Assembly (NCBI GenBank): GCA_034189865.1
Contig: JAXHTV010000003.1
Coordinates: forward strand, 1-64,000
From: Pseudomonadota bacterium
GTDB taxonomy: Bacteria; Pseudomonadota; Gammaproteobacteria; UBA5335
Length of the DNA stretch: 64,000 nt
Direction: 5' to 3'
Positions 46,807-56,441 of this stretch are shown here, one piece after another (positions within the stretch are counted from its first letter, which is position 1; every line of letters starts with the position of its first letter). A program made the translations under genes and the position numbers. Below the pieces are notes generated by a model. That model did not search any database. It was not told the DNA's origin and saw only the letters and a list, made by a program, of their open reading frames with translations.

Positions 46807-47622
46807 ATGATGAATTCGACTTTGGCCTTAACTTTCTCATCTGAGGATCATGAGAGCCTCAAATTGGCTCATCAGCGCTTGGAAAACCCCGGTTTTGCAA
46901 TTCGGGCGTCCAATCTTCTGGGTTGGCCATTGGAGCATGTGGTTCGTCTATTACCCGAAACGGCATACAAAGAAATCTACGCAGCGGCTCAGATCGGCAT
47001 TCGGCGTGCACTGGATACCGCCGTCTCGACCCTGAACAGCAAACGACCGGGGCGAGCGGGAGACCGGTTCCATTTGTGGGCAGGCATGGGGGCCGGCGCC
47101 CTCGGCGGATCTTTCGGCTTGGCCGGTTTAGCGGCCGAACTACCCATTTCCACCGGCATCATGCTGCGGTCGATCGCCGACGTGGCCATACGTGAAGGTG
47201 AGGACCTGGCCGACTTGGAAACGCGGATGGCTTGCCTGGAAGTCTTTGCATTGGGCGGCTATTCACCGGAAGATGACGCGGCCGACGCGGGTTACTATGG
47301 ATTACGCCTTACATTGGCTGCCTCGGTGTCGCGAGCAGCGACTCACATATCGCGTCACGGGATGGGAAAAGAAGGGGCTCCGGCCATTGCAGCGCTAATA
47401 GGTTCCATATCTTCCCGCTTCGGGTTCGCGGTATCGGAAAAAGTTGCGGCGCAAATGGTACCGGTGGTCGGCGCTGCAGGTGGTGCCGCAATCAATTGGC
47501 TGTTTATCAAACATTTCCAGAAGATGGCTCACGCGCACTTTACGATGCGTCGCCTGGAACGCCACTACGGCGAGACGATGGTGAAGGCCGCTTATCAAAC
47601 CATTTCTGAATCCGCTGGTTAG
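46807..47622 (+). CDS. EcsC-family protein
   Basis: 271 residues. The EcsC pattern is clear: an N-terminal helix (LKLAHQRLENPGFAIRASNL), a glycine-rich hydrophobic hairpin (MGAGALGGSFGLAGLAAELP, STGIMLRSIADVAIREGEDL), and a second hairpin with AQMVPVVGAAGGAAINWLFI before ERHYG. The family is named for a protein beside the Bacillus Ecs ABC transporter, but its activity is unknown. Hydrophobic hairpins suggest membrane or lipid association. The start is ATGATG, so 46810 is equally possible. Confidence 0.85.
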   Translation: MMNSTLALTFSSEDHESLKLAHQRLENPGFAIRASNLLGWPLEHVVRLLPETAYKEIYAAAQIGIRRALDTAVSTLNSKRPGRAGDRFHLWAGMGAGALGGSFGLAGLAAELPISTGIMLRSIADVAIREGEDLADLETRMACLEVFALGGYSPEDDAADAGYYGLRLTLAASVSRAATHISRHGMGKEGAPAIAALIGSISSRFGFAVSEKVAAQMVPVVGAAGGAAINWLFIKHFQKMAHAHFTMRRLERHYGETMVKAAYQTISESAG

Positions 47623-47948
47623 CGTTTGATATCCAAGCTCGGTGCCCCGTTTTCGTGCCCGTAACCACGCTTCGCTCTCCGAGGTATCGATCAAACTTCG
47701 CAGCGCTCGCTGTCTTCGAGCGGTCATACCCGATTATCCTTGTCACTTCACTCAAGTCACGATCAATGAGGGCACCTGATCAATTCTCAAGTCGGACACG
47801 CACACGCGAGCGAGTTGTGTTAAGCTGTCGTATGAAAATATTACAAGTCCCCGTGCTTTCCGTTTTTCGTTTTTGACCCATGCTTCCCAATGCGGCCCAA
47901 CGCTCGGCGCCCGCGGACACCACGCAACGAACTCACCCTGGAGTATCC
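47623..47948. other. intergenic region upstream of the DEAD-box helicase
   Basis: 326 bases without a supported gene. It contains the putative promoter at 47815-47844, followed by a leader of roughly 100 bases that could fold and autoregulate the helicase. A frame from 47880 runs into the helicase but starts without a ribosome binding site. Confidence 0.5.
47815..47844 (+). promoter_or_regulatory. putative sigma-70 promoter of the helicase gene
   Basis: TTGTGT, 18 bases, then TATTAC. The -35 matches TTGACA at four of six positions and the -10 matches TATAAT at four of six. It lies about 100 bases before the helicase ATG. Confidence 0.35.
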
Positions 47949-49250
47949 ATGTCTTTTATCTCACTCGGCTTGCATGCCGATATTGTCCGTGCCGTGTCAG
48001 AATGTGGCTACACCGATCCCACGCCTGTACAGCAGCAAGCGATTCCTGTTGTCCTCACCGGCAAAGACCTCATGGCCGGCGCGCAAACGGGAACGGGAAA
48101 GACAGCCGGTTTCACGCTACCCATTCTGCATCGACTGATGGAACACCCCCGACAGGGCGGCAAACGTCTCATCAGGGCCCTGATTCTGACCCCGACGCGT
48201 GAACTCGCAGCGCAAGTGGAAGACAGTATTCGCAATTATGGCCGGCATTTGCCCTTACACTCGATGGTGATGTTCGGCGGGGTTGGTATGCAGCCTCAGA
48301 TCGATCGCTTGCGTCGTGGCGTGGATATTCTTGTGGCAACCCCAGGTCGACTTCTCGATCACGTGCAGCGGGGTACTTTGGATCTGGGTCACATCGAAAT
48401 ATTTGTGCTGGACGAAGCCGATCGGATGCTCGACATGGGCTTTATCCGTGATATACGCAAGGTGCTCAAACTCCTGCCACCGGATCGGCAAAACTTGTTG
48501 TTTTCCGCCACGTTTTCCGATGAGATCAAGTCGCTCGCGGAGGGACTTTTAAACGCCCCCGCACAGATCGAAGTGGCCCGCCGAAACGCCACTGCGGAGA
48601 CGGTTACACAGCACGTCTATCTGGTCGACCGCGCACGGAAACGGGCACTGCTGTCGAAACTCATTCGCGATCATAACTGGTATCAGGTTCTCGTATTCAC
48701 ACGGACCAAACACGGCGCCAACCGGCTCGCGGATCAACTGGATAAGGAAGGCATTCCCGCCATGGCGATCCACGGCAATAAAAGCCAAAGCGCCAGGACC
48801 CGGGCCTTATCGGCATTCAAATCGGGGCGCTTACAGGTGCTCGTCGCGACAGACATCGCCGCTCGGGGATTGGATATCAGTGAGCTTCCGCATGTCGTTA
48901 ACTTCGAGTTACCCAACGTTTCAGAGGATTACGTCCACCGCATTGGTCGCACAGGACGGGCGGGCTCCGAAGGAGACGCCATATCCTTGGTTTGTGTCGA
49001 CGAATACAAATTGCTCGCGGGTATTGAACGTTTGATCGGGCGCCGTTTTGATCGGCAGATCATGCCCGGTTTCGAACCAGACCCAAACGCCAATCCGCAG
49101 CCGATTGAAAACGGCGGGAGAAAACCTCACGGGGAAGTGAATTCCCGCGGCGCGAAGCGGTCAACGGGCAGGCCGGGAGGTTCGCCAAGCAGAAAACGGG
49201 ACGGTGCACGTCGAGGACAGCCACGATCTTCGCGGCGGGGCGCAGCTTAA
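47949..49250 (+). CDS. rhlE: RhlE-type DEAD-box RNA helicase
   Basis: 433 residues from [26 protein letters not shown] lies five bases before this ATG. The helicase motifs are in order: Q motif ([13 protein letters not shown]), [13 protein letters not shown] (I), PTRELAAQ (Ia), [13 protein letters not shown] (II, DEAD), FSATF (III, SAT), [12 protein letters not shown] (V) and [10 protein letters not shown] (VI). The C-terminal tail of about 60 residues is basic, with Arg, Gly and Ser, and would bind RNA loosely. RhlE remodels rRNA and ribosome intermediates and takes part in cold or stress responses. Confidence 0.92.
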   Translation: MSFISLGLHADIVRAVSECGYTDPTPVQQQAIPVVLTGKDLMAGAQTGTGKTAGFTLPILHRLMEHPRQGGKRLIRALILTPTRELAAQVEDSIRNYGRHLPLHSMVMFGGVGMQPQIDRLRRGVDILVATPGRLLDHVQRGTLDLGHIEIFVLDEADRMLDMGFIRDIRKVLKLLPPDRQNLLFSATFSDEIKSLAEGLLNAPAQIEVARRNATAETVTQHVYLVDRARKRALLSKLIRDHNWYQVLVFTRTKHGANRLADQLDKEGIPAMAIHGNKSQSARTRALSAFKSGRLQVLVATDIAARGLDISELPHVVNFELPNVSEDYVHRIGRTGRAGSEGDAISLVCVDEYKLLAGIERLIGRRFDRQIMPGFEPDPNANPQPIENGGRKPHGEVNSRGAKRSTGRPGGSPSRKRDGARRGQPRSSRRGAA

Positions 49251-49253
49251 AAC

Positions 49254-49286
49254 ATCATCGTTGCTCGGAGACTAAGCGACGATGAT
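49254..49286 (-). terminator. hairpin terminator after the ZIP transporter gene
   Basis: ATCATCGTTGCT and AGCGACGATGAT pair over 12 bases (one G-T) around a nine-base loop. Read leftward, the stem is followed by GTTTTAAG, a short T-run, so it fits termination of the minus-strand gene. It may also slow plus-strand transcription leaving the helicase gene. Confidence 0.55.
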
Positions 49287-49303
49287 CCCTTAGCCGATGC
49301 CGC

Positions 49304-50038
49304 TCACCGTTCAGACAGCGTCATGATCACGGCCACCAAAACCCCGCCAGCCAAGGCGACCAGGCTGAATCGCCCGCGCTCTTGCTCTGCTCTCGGTAGT
49401 AGGTGTGTTGCGCCGACGTAGACCAAAGCGCCGGCGGAGAGCGAAAGCAAGCTGCCAAGTGTCTCATACCCGATCTCACTGATGATCGGATATGAGATCA
49501 ACGTCCCCAGGGGCGTGGTCGCAGCGGCGGCTAAAAAAGCGCACAGGGTTGCGTTTCGCTGAGTAAACCCACTCCGTACCAGCAGAAGATAGGTAATGAT
49601 CCCCTCCGGGAATTCGTGCAACACCATGCCCAATGTGGCCAGAAAGCCGGTGAAAATGCTGACGCTAAAAGCGATCGAGTAAACGAAACCATCAATAAAA
49701 GAGTGAAACCCAATGCCGAGCATCGGTACGATTCCGATTGCATAGTCCCGCATGCCCGTATCGCGCTCACAAACGAACGCCGTCACAAATCGATTGAATA
49801 GGTAAAGGCTTAAAAAGCCGACCAATAGCCAGATCGGCGCATTGGGAGCCATTTCAAATGATTTAGGGATGATATGTAGAAAACAGGCAGAGATAAGAAC
49901 CCCCGCCGCAAAGCACATAAAATAGACGGTATTGCGTTGTCCCCAGCTGGCAAATCGGCGAATGGTGGAAATTCCGAGCGATGTCACGAGCGCGGCCGAC
50001 AGGCTGGTTCCCAGCGCAGTCCAGAACGTATTCTCCAT
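49304..50038 (-). CDS. ZIP-family divalent metal transporter
   Basis: 244 residues and about eight membrane helices. Helix 4 has GIGFHSFIDGFVYSIAF and helix 5 has MVLHEFPEGIITYLLLV, the H-x-x-x-D and H-E-x-x-E metal-site patterns of ZIP proteins. Helix 1 begins FWTALGTSLSAALVTSLG. These carriers usually bring Zn2+ or Fe2+ into the cytoplasm. The gene stands alone, convergent with the helicase gene. Confidence 0.92.
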   Translation of the reverse strand: MENTFWTALGTSLSAALVTSLGISTIRRFASWGQRNTVYFMCFAAGVLISACFLHIIPKSFEMAPNAPIWLLVGFLSLYLFNRFVTAFVCERDTGMRDYAIGIVPMLGIGFHSFIDGFVYSIAFSVSIFTGFLATLGMVLHEFPEGIITYLLLVRSGFTQRNATLCAFLAAAATTPLGTLISYPIISEIGYETLGSLLSLSAGALVYVGATHLLPRAEQERGRFSLVALAGGVLVAVIMTLSER

Positions 50039-50448
50039 TTTGCAGTCTACTCACTTGTTTTGTGATGCCGAGAGCGCCGCTCGCATGCTTCATATCGCCT
50101 CAGCGATTAATCAATTGTACTGCCTGGCCGCTCTTAGTCCTGGAACCGCTATTTCGCAACCGAAGCAACCGAGCGCGGAAGTCAACGGACACTTGGGGCT
50201 GTGTATGAAAGTCACTGGAGTGCAGGTACCGGATTTCGCCGCCTGAGGTCTAGGGAATGGTCGCTTATCGAATCCGGCGGTGGGCACGATGACAACGATA
50301 GCAAAAGACGAATTAAATGTTATTGAATTCTTCAACTTATTGAAGCAAATGACTTGGTTTTGAAGAGGCTAATACCAGGCCAAGTAAATCATCAAGCGCA
50401 AGTTGGTCAACTGCTAGAATAGATCCGGCGTAAACCTAGGGGGGCAAC
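50039..50448. other. intergenic region between ZIP and orn genes
   Basis: 410 bases without a supported gene; a 104-codon frame (49932-50246) has no family resemblance. Close to orn there is a TAGAAT -10 element at 50415-50420 with a poor -35, and AGTTG-GT-CAACT overlaps the spacer. ACTTGG and CCAAGT pair around 50352-50385. Confidence 0.45.
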
Positions 50449-51012
50449 ATGCCAACATGTAGTGAGGAAAACCTCATCTGGATCGACCTGGAAATGACAG
50501 GGTTGGACACCGATCGCGATCATGTGATCGAGATTGCGACCGTCGTGACCGACAAGGATCTGAATATTCTGGCCGAAGGCCCGGTTCTGGCCATCCATCA
50601 ACCGGAACAAATCCTGGCCGGGATGGACGAGTGGAATACCCGGCAACACACTGCGTCGGGACTCTTGGATCGCGTCAGAACCAGTGATATCGACGCCGGG
50701 GAAGCAGAGCGGCGGACTTTATCCTTCCTCGAATTGTGGGTACCCCCCATGATCTCGCCCATGTGCGGAAACAGTATTTGCCAAGATCGACGGTTTCTTC
50801 ACCGACAAATGCCGGAACTGGAAGCCTATTTTCACTACCGTCATATTGACGTCAGCACCATCAAAGAACTGGCGCGTCGCTGGGCGCCGCAGGTTACACA
50901 GGGGTTTCAGAAGCGCAGTTCGCACTTGGCACTGGATGACATTCGGGATTCCATCTCAGAGTTGATTTACTACCGACAACATCTATTTCTTCCGCTGGCA
51001 CAACGGGGCTAG
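50449..51012 (+). CDS. orn: oligoribonuclease
   Basis: 187 residues, full length, with AGGGGGG a few bases before the ATG. It removes nucleotides from 2-5-base RNAs, including pGpG, so it also finishes cyclic-di-GMP breakdown started by EAL proteins. The DEDDh exonuclease motifs are visible: [10 protein letters not shown] (ExoI), [34 protein letters not shown] (ExoII) and [17 protein letters not shown] (ExoIII, catalytic His and Asp). It is a standard gammaproteobacterial gene. Confidence 0.95.
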   Translation: MPTCSEENLIWIDLEMTGLDTDRDHVIEIATVVTDKDLNILAEGPVLAIHQPEQILAGMDEWNTRQHTASGLLDRVRTSDIDAGEAERRTLSFLELWVPPMISPMCGNSICQDRRFLHRQMPELEAYFHYRHIDVSTIKELARRWAPQVTQGFQKRSSHLALDDIRDSISELIYYRQHLFLPLAQRG

Positions 51013-51086
51013 TTCTCGTCTGAAAACCAGTGAAGATCATAGAGATTATTGTTTTAATTTAAGCGGCAACTAATTGTTCGCAATAA

Positions 51087-51121
51087 AAAAACCCGACGCC
51101 GGAATCTGGCGTCGGGTTTTT
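51087..51121. terminator. bidirectional Rho-independent terminator between orn and ppsA
   Basis: AAAAACCCGACGCC, seven-base loop, GGCGTCGGGTTTTT: a perfect 14-pair stem with a GC-rich core and A/T-runs on both sides. It suits termination of orn to the right and ppsA to the left. Confidence 0.92.
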
Positions 51122-51144
51122 GTTTATACGTCGGAATATCGCGG

Positions 51145-53526
51145 TTAGCTTTCCGCTTTCTCACCGGCGAGATACAACCAGGTGGGTATGACGGTATCCG
51201 GATTCAAGGAAACACTTTGGATGCCTTGATCCAACAGCCATTTAGCAAGATCCGGGTGGTCCGATGGACCTTGGCCACAGATGCCTACGTACTTGTTGGC
51301 CCGACGACAGGCGGATATGGCCATCTCCAATAGCTTTTTGACCGCGGGATTACGCTCATCGAACATATCCGCGATGACCCCGGAATCCCGGTCCAGTCCC
51401 AGCGTAAGTTGAGTCAAGTCGTTGGAGCCAATGGAGAATCCATCGAAGTATTCCAAAAACTCATCCGCCAACAGCGCGTTCGATGGCAATTCACACATCA
51501 TGATGACTTTCAGGTCGTTTTTGCCCCGTTCCAAGCCATTCTCAACCAACAGTTTGGTGACTTTCTCCGCACCGCCAACTGTTCGGCAGAAAGGAATCAT
51601 AACTTGCACGTTGGTCAGGCCCATATCATCCCGGACTCTCTTCAAGGCCTGACATTCCAACTCAAAACAGGGGCGGAAAGCGTCTGCGATATAGCGCGAC
51701 GTTCCCCGAAAGCCGATCATCGGGTTTTCTTCTTCCGGCTCGTAATCGTGACCGCCCAGGAGGTTCGCGTATTCATTGGATTTGAAGTCCGACATTCGAA
51801 CGATCACGGGCTCCGGCCAAAAAGCCGCCGCGATGGTCGAAATACCTTCCGTCAACTTGGTCACATAAAAGTCGACAGGGTCGCCATAGCCCGAAATCCG
51901 CTCTTCAATTTGAGTTTTGAGTTCGGAATCCAACTGATCGAATTCCAATAGGGCCTTGGGGTGGATGCCGATCATTCGGTTGATAATGAATTCCAAGCGT
52001 GCCAATCCCACACCGTTGTTGGGGAGGGTGGCAAAATCGAATGCCCGATCGGGGTTGCCCACGTTCATCATGATTTTGACGGGCACTTCAGGCATGGAAT
52101 CGAGCTCGGCCTTGCGAACTTCGAAGTCCAACATGCCCGGATACACGTGCCCGGTTTCGCCCTCGGCGCATGAGACAGTCACCGGCGTGCCGTCCGGAAT
52201 GGCAGCGGTGGCGTTACCGCAGCCGACGACCGCCGGAATACCCAGTTCCCGCGCGATGATAGCCGCGTGACAGGTCCGGCCACCCCGGTTGGTGACGATG
52301 GCTGCTGCGCGTTTCATGATGGGTTCCCAATCCGGGTCAGTCATGTCGGTAACGAGCACATCGCCTGGTTGGACACGAGCCATTTCGCTGATGTCGTTGA
52401 GCACACGAACGGTTCCAGCTCCCACGCGTTGACCGATGGCGCGTCCGGAAGCCAAAAAGCGATCCGCTTTTTCTTTGAGAACATAACGTTCGAGCGTCTT
52501 ATGAGAGGGGTTGCTTTTGACCGTTTCGGGACGCGCTTGCAAGATATACAGCTTGCCATCGTTACCGTCTTTACCCCACTCGATGTCCATCGGGCGCTGG
52601 TAGTGCTTTTCAATAATGACTGCCTGCCGTGCGAGTTCTTCGATTTCCGCATCCGTGAGGCAAAACTGGTGACGCTCCGCTTCGGAAACATCCACCGTTC
52701 TGACGCTGCGTCCGCTCCGTGCCTCGTCGCCGTAGATCATTTTGATGGCCTTGTGTCCCAGTGTGCGGCGTAGCACTGCGGGACGACCCGCTTCCAAGGT
52801 GCGCTTGTGGACGTAGAATTCGTCCGGATTGACCGCCCCCTGAACCACCGTTTCGCCAAGACCATAGGAGGCGGTGATAAAAACCACACCATCGAATCCC
52901 GACTCGGTATCCAAGGTGAACATCACACCTGATGCGCCGATATCGCTGCGCACCATACGCTGGACACCAGCCGATAATGCCACGTGGCTGTGATCAAAGC
53001 CTTTGTGCACGCGGTAAGAGATGGCGCGGTCGTTATAGAGAGAGGCAAACACCTCTTTAACGGCGTGTAGAACGTTTTCCAGGCCATGGATGTTGAGGAA
53101 CGTCTCCTGCTGACCGGCGAAAGACGCGTCGGGCAAATCTTCCGCGGTAGCCGAGGACCGCACCGCCAGCGCGAAGTCGCCGCCGGCCTCATCTGCCATC
53201 TTCTGGTAAGACTGGCTAACGGCTTGCTCGAGCGTCGCTGGGAAAGACGCATCCATGATCCATTGGCGGATCTTGGCACCGGTTTGCGCCAGCGCTTCGA
53301 CATCGTCCACATCGAGACTGGACAAGGCTTCATTGATTTTCTTGTCAAGTCCGTCTTGTTGTAGGAATTCTCGGTAGGCATGAGCGGTGGTTGCGAAACC
53401 ATCGGGGACGTGGACACCGGCTGCACTCAGATTGCTGATCATCTCTCCAAGAGATGCGTTCTTTCCACCGACGCGTTCAACATCGCCCATGCCCAACGCT
53501 TTGAACCAAACTAAATAGTTGTCCAC
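51145..53526 (-). CDS. ppsA: phosphoenolpyruvate synthase
   Basis: 793 residues, full length. It converts pyruvate and ATP to phosphoenolpyruvate, AMP and phosphate for gluconeogenesis. The N-terminal ATP-grasp domain has [16 protein letters not shown] and [20 protein letters not shown]. The central phosphohistidine domain has [20 protein letters not shown], whose threonine and histidine are the sites acted on by the regulator. The C-terminal PEP barrel ends in [20 protein letters not shown] with the catalytic cysteine. It is divergent from ppsR, its regulator. Confidence 0.96.
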   Translation of the reverse strand: MDNYLVWFKALGMGDVERVGGKNASLGEMISNLSAAGVHVPDGFATTAHAYREFLQQDGLDKKINEALSSLDVDDVEALAQTGAKIRQWIMDASFPATLEQAVSQSYQKMADEAGGDFALAVRSSATAEDLPDASFAGQQETFLNIHGLENVLHAVKEVFASLYNDRAISYRVHKGFDHSHVALSAGVQRMVRSDIGASGVMFTLDTESGFDGVVFITASYGLGETVVQGAVNPDEFYVHKRTLEAGRPAVLRRTLGHKAIKMIYGDEARSGRSVRTVDVSEAERHQFCLTDAEIEELARQAVIIEKHYQRPMDIEWGKDGNDGKLYILQARPETVKSNPSHKTLERYVLKEKADRFLASGRAIGQRVGAGTVRVLNDISEMARVQPGDVLVTDMTDPDWEPIMKRAAAIVTNRGGRTCHAAIIARELGIPAVVGCGNATAAIPDGTPVTVSCAEGETGHVYPGMLDFEVRKAELDSMPEVPVKIMMNVGNPDRAFDFATLPNNGVGLARLEFIINRMIGIHPKALLEFDQLDSELKTQIEERISGYGDPVDFYVTKLTEGISTIAAAFWPEPVIVRMSDFKSNEYANLLGGHDYEPEEENPMIGFRGTSRYIADAFRPCFELECQALKRVRDDMGLTNVQVMIPFCRTVGGAEKVTKLLVENGLERGKNDLKVIMMCELPSNALLADEFLEYFDGFSIGSNDLTQLTLGLDRDSGVIADMFDERNPAVKKLLEMAISACRRANKYVGICGQGPSDHPDLAKWLLDQGIQSVSLNPDTVIPTWLYLAGEKAES

Positions 53527-53687
53527 TGATCACTCTCCACGCTGGCTTGAGTCTGTTCGACAAAATGGGAATATTTTAGACCGAAGCGATTTAATTTTTC
53601 GGCAGGAATTGAGCATCGACTGAATCACAGAAAACAGACGAATCACCGACATCGCCCGGGCGACAAAACGCGGACTTTGCCATAAGA

Positions 53688-53716
53688 TTGACAACCATGC
53701 GGTTGCCGCGTAACCG
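53688..53716 (+). promoter_or_regulatory. putative promoter of ppsR
   Basis: A perfect TTGACA is followed after 17 bases by TAACCG, a weak -10 with two or three matches. It lies 61 bases before the ppsR ATG. On the minus side TAAAAT near 53573 may be the ppsA -10, without a clear -35. Confidence 0.35.
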
Positions 53717-53776
53717 TGAACACGTGTCATACGTCTTCAAATTCAGTCTGCCCCCTAGATGCAAGAACCTTAGCAT

Positions 53777-54601
53777 ATGGAAACGAAACGTACCGTCTTT
53801 TACTTGTCAGACCGAACCGGAATCACCGCCGAGACCTTAGGTAATAGTCTATTAACCCAGTTTGATGGTGTCGAGTTTAAATATATCAGCATTCCGTTTA
53901 TCAAGACCGCCGAAAAGGCGATGCGGACGGTGGAAATCATCAATCGCGCAAATGCGGAAGACGGCATTCGCCCTTTGTTGTTTTGCACGTTGGTGGATGA
54001 TGAGATCACCAGCATACTGGCGCAAAGCGAAGGGGTGTTGTTGGATCTGTTTGGTACATTCATCGGGCCACTCGAGGTAGAGCTTGGACGTAAGTCCTCG
54101 CACAGCGCGGGTCGCGCTCACGGAATCGCCAATACCCGTAACTACTATGCCCGTATCGAAGCGATGAACTTCGCTATCGATAGCGACGACGGAAACTCAC
54201 CCGACGACTGGCGACAGGCCGATTTGATTTTAGTCGGTGTTTCCCGCAGCGGGAAAACGCCGACGTGCTTGTATCTGGCGCTGCAATATGGAATCCGGGC
54301 CGCCAATTATCCGCTGGTGGAATGTGACCTGAAAGGATTGATTCTTCCCGAATCTTTACGTCCCTTTCGGAACAAACTCTATGGCCTGAGCATCGACCCT
54401 GAACGATTGGAGCAAATACGCGCCGAGCGGCGCCCCAACAGCCGCTATTCCAGCAAAGAACAGTGCGCCTGGGAGCTCCGAACGGCACAACGGCTGTTCG
54501 ACGCCGAAGCGATTCCCTGGCTCAATACCACGTCAAAATCAATTGAGGAAATCGCAACGACCATCCTGCATGAAACCGGTGTGCCACGCCGTTTCTTTTG
54601 A
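53777..54601 (+). CDS. ppsR: phosphoenolpyruvate synthase regulatory protein (kinase/pyrophosphorylase)
   Basis: 274 residues. It inactivates and reactivates PpsA by ADP-dependent phosphorylation and phosphate-dependent dephosphorylation of the threonine next to the catalytic histidine. Conserved parts are VFYLSDRTGITAETLGNSLL at the N terminus, the P-loop LVGVSRSGKTPTCLYLALQ at about 152-170, and RPNSRYSSKEQCAWELRTAQ. Divergent pairing with ppsA is the standard arrangement in gammaproteobacteria. Confidence 0.95.
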   Translation: METKRTVFYLSDRTGITAETLGNSLLTQFDGVEFKYISIPFIKTAEKAMRTVEIINRANAEDGIRPLLFCTLVDDEITSILAQSEGVLLDLFGTFIGPLEVELGRKSSHSAGRAHGIANTRNYYARIEAMNFAIDSDDGNSPDDWRQADLILVGVSRSGKTPTCLYLALQYGIRAANYPLVECDLKGLILPESLRPFRNKLYGLSIDPERLEQIRAERRPNSRYSSKEQCAWELRTAQRLFDAEAIPWLNTTSKSIEEIATTILHETGVPRRFF

Positions 54602-54643
54602 TCGGCGAACAATCCACCCGGTGAGCGATATCAATCCGGGAGT

Positions 54644-55066
54644 CTAAACCGTGGCCGGTCTCGAGTGCGTTGCCGACGCGGCACCGGACATCAATGCGGC
54701 CAGCCCGGCAATAGCCGTGCCCGCTTCGTAGATGAACGCAAGAACAATATAGGCGCCGCCCAGCCCGTGCATGGAGATGCCGACACCTCGGGCCAGCGCC
54801 AAGCCGCCGGCCATCGCAACAGCGGTCCAGAGGCCATATCGAACCATCCCCGGAAACACACAGCACACCAATAGTAAAATCCCAAAAGCCGCCTGGAAGC
54901 CACCGTACATGGCCTGAAGTTCAATCACGGCACTTGTTGAGGGGGTCTCCAATCCGGACAACCCCGCAGCGAGAGCCGGGTCGAACACGCAATACAAACC
55001 GTACAGGCCGAAAATCAGACCGGTGACTAACAACACACCCCGACCAAAATCGATATAACGCCCCAT
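54644..55066 (-). CDS. DUF4345 membrane protein
   Basis: 140 residues from MGRYIDFGRGVLLVTGLIFG; AGGAGG lies nine bases or so before this ATG, so a TTG-led extension to 55093 is not needed. Four membrane helices are predicted: VLLVTGLIFGLYGLYCVF, GGFQAAFGILLLVCCVFPG, YGLWTAVAMAGGLALARG and AYIVLAFIYEAGTAIAGLAAL. The layout fits DUF4345, whose function is unknown. It is convergent with ppsR. Confidence 0.78.
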   Translation of the reverse strand: MGRYIDFGRGVLLVTGLIFGLYGLYCVFDPALAAGLSGLETPSTSAVIELQAMYGGFQAAFGILLLVCCVFPGMVRYGLWTAVAMAGGLALARGVGISMHGLGGAYIVLAFIYEAGTAIAGLAALMSGAASATHSRPATV

Positions 55067-55276
55067 ATTTCCTAACCTCCTGCGGGTTCCCATGCAGAGT
55101 GAATGCCTGCCGGATTCTGTCGACCGACCCAGGACACCCGGTTAAATCTAGCAGTTCATGGGCAAGATAGAATACCTCGCCGATCCTCGGTAAGCTTTCG
55201 CGAACTGGTGGGCGAACCCGACCGCCCTCGAACGAGAAAATAGACCCTGGATGACTCACGAGCGGGAATCATTCAG

Positions 55277-55305
55277 GGCTTGCCGCGGACACGCTATGGT
55301 ATATT
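55277..55305 (+). promoter_or_regulatory. putative promoter directly in front of the DUF1249 gene
   Basis: GGCTTG, 17 bases, TATATT. The -10 is strong and the -35 is poor. The expected transcription start (about 55312) coincides with the first in-frame ATG at 55313 and lies seven bases before the next at 55319. No Shine-Dalgarno sequence could therefore be included. Confidence 0.4.
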
Positions 55306-55312
55306 TCGCGCA

Positions 55313-55801
55313 ATGGTTATGTTCACCACAGCCTCTCGGAACGATCTCTGTGCAACGCCCAATCTAAAAGGATTGATGGCGCTGTACGAAAGTAACTATG
55401 CGCGAACCTACAAGCTGTTCCCGGGACGAGAGGATGATCGATCCGGGGCGGTTTCTATCATCGCCAACGACTTACCGTTGCATCTCACCATCTTGGAACG
55501 TTGCCGGTACACCACAACCTATCGCCTGACATACTATTTCTCGCAAGGATCAAAACACTTGCCCGATCCTGATCTTGAGATTCGCGTGTATCATGATGCG
55601 CGCCAGGCGGAGGCGCTCAGTTGCGGACGAAATCAACATTGTCCGATGCTTCTAGCGTTCAAAACTGACCAGGGGTCTGATTTGCAGCGGAAGTGGCAGT
55701 TAAATCTGTTGCTCAACAAGTGGTTAAGGTACTGTTTGGATAGAGGTCATCGTTTTCCGCTCAAACCATTCGCCCCATTTCAACCAAGAACCACAGGGTA
55801 A
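55313..55801 (+). CDS. DUF1249 (YqiB-like) protein
   Basis: 162 residues from ATG 55313 (MVMFTTASRND); 55319 is an alternative. The E. coli YqiB pattern is clear: LKGLMALYESNYARTYKLFP, LPLHLTILERCRYTTTYRLT, LEIRVYHDARQAEALSC and a C-terminal NKWLRYCLDRGHRF. In many gammaproteobacteria this gene is next to nudF and cpdA, but here it stands alone. The role is unknown. The transcript may be leaderless. Confidence 0.87.
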   Translation: MVMFTTASRNDLCATPNLKGLMALYESNYARTYKLFPGREDDRSGAVSIIANDLPLHLTILERCRYTTTYRLTYYFSQGSKHLPDPDLEIRVYHDARQAEALSCGRNQHCPMLLAFKTDQGSDLQRKWQLNLLLNKWLRYCLDRGHRFPLKPFAPFQPRTTG

Positions 55802-55951
55802 GTCAGAAACTAAATTATTTTGCTTGGCGTATGCCGATCGCGCCGCCGCACATGAATCGATTTCCGGGGTCTGTACACCAGAGTCGAAATTTCTTGGCGG
55901 GGAAGGGAACCTCCGCAGGAGGCGTATTGTTGATAGTGGGAGAAGGAACAA

Positions 55952-56413
55952 ATGGCCAAGCGAGTCATCAATGGCTTGGATGATCTAAAAGCATTGCTCG
56001 GTCAAGAAGTGGGCGTCAGCGACTGGGTAGACGTCACACAAAAGCGTATTAATCTGTTCGCCGAGGCGACTGAAGACCACCAGTGGATTCATACTGACCC
56101 CCAGCGGGCCGCTGAAGAATCGCCTTACGGTGGCACCATCGCGCATGGTTACCTGACAATCTCTTTGACGCCCGCTTTAATCGACCAAATCGTCGAAATT
56201 CGGGGCGCCAAAATGGGCGTAAACTACGGGCTCAACAAACTCCGGTTCAGCGCCCCGGTACCCGCAGGGAGTCGCATTCGCGTCAGAGTCAAACTCGTTG
56301 GCGTACGAGAAATTGCGGGCGCCATTCGCACCGTAACCCAGTTGACCGTAGAACGTGAGGGGGCATCGAAACCGTGTTGCACCGCCGAAACCCTCAGTCT
56401 CTACTATTTCTAG
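55952..56413 (+). CDS. MaoC-like (R)-enoyl-CoA hydratase
   Basis: 153 residues with a GGAGAAGGA ribosome binding site. The hot-dog fold hydratase motif is FAEATEDHQWIHTDPQRAAE (catalytic Asp and His), followed by YGGTIAHGYLTISLTPALI and GVNYGLNKLRFSAPVPAGSR. NodN/MaoC proteins of this length hydrate short- or medium-chain enoyl-CoA. The next gene encodes an acyl-CoA dehydrogenase 28 bases on, so the two may act in one acyl-CoA pathway. Confidence 0.9.
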   Translation: MAKRVINGLDDLKALLGQEVGVSDWVDVTQKRINLFAEATEDHQWIHTDPQRAAEESPYGGTIAHGYLTISLTPALIDQIVEIRGAKMGVNYGLNKLRFSAPVPAGSRIRVRVKLVGVREIAGAIRTVTQLTVEREGASKPCCTAETLSLYYF

Positions 56414-56441
56414 TACGCTATACCGTGGATATTAAGCGGGC

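Noticed and set aside
46625-46810. possible 61-codon leader frame before the EcsC gene
   Set aside because: The stop overlaps the next start, but there is no ribosome binding site and no family match, so it was not called as a gene.
49932-50246. 104-codon frame in the ZIP-orn gap
   Set aside because: It begins inside the ZIP gene antisense, has no ribosome binding site and no recognisable pattern.
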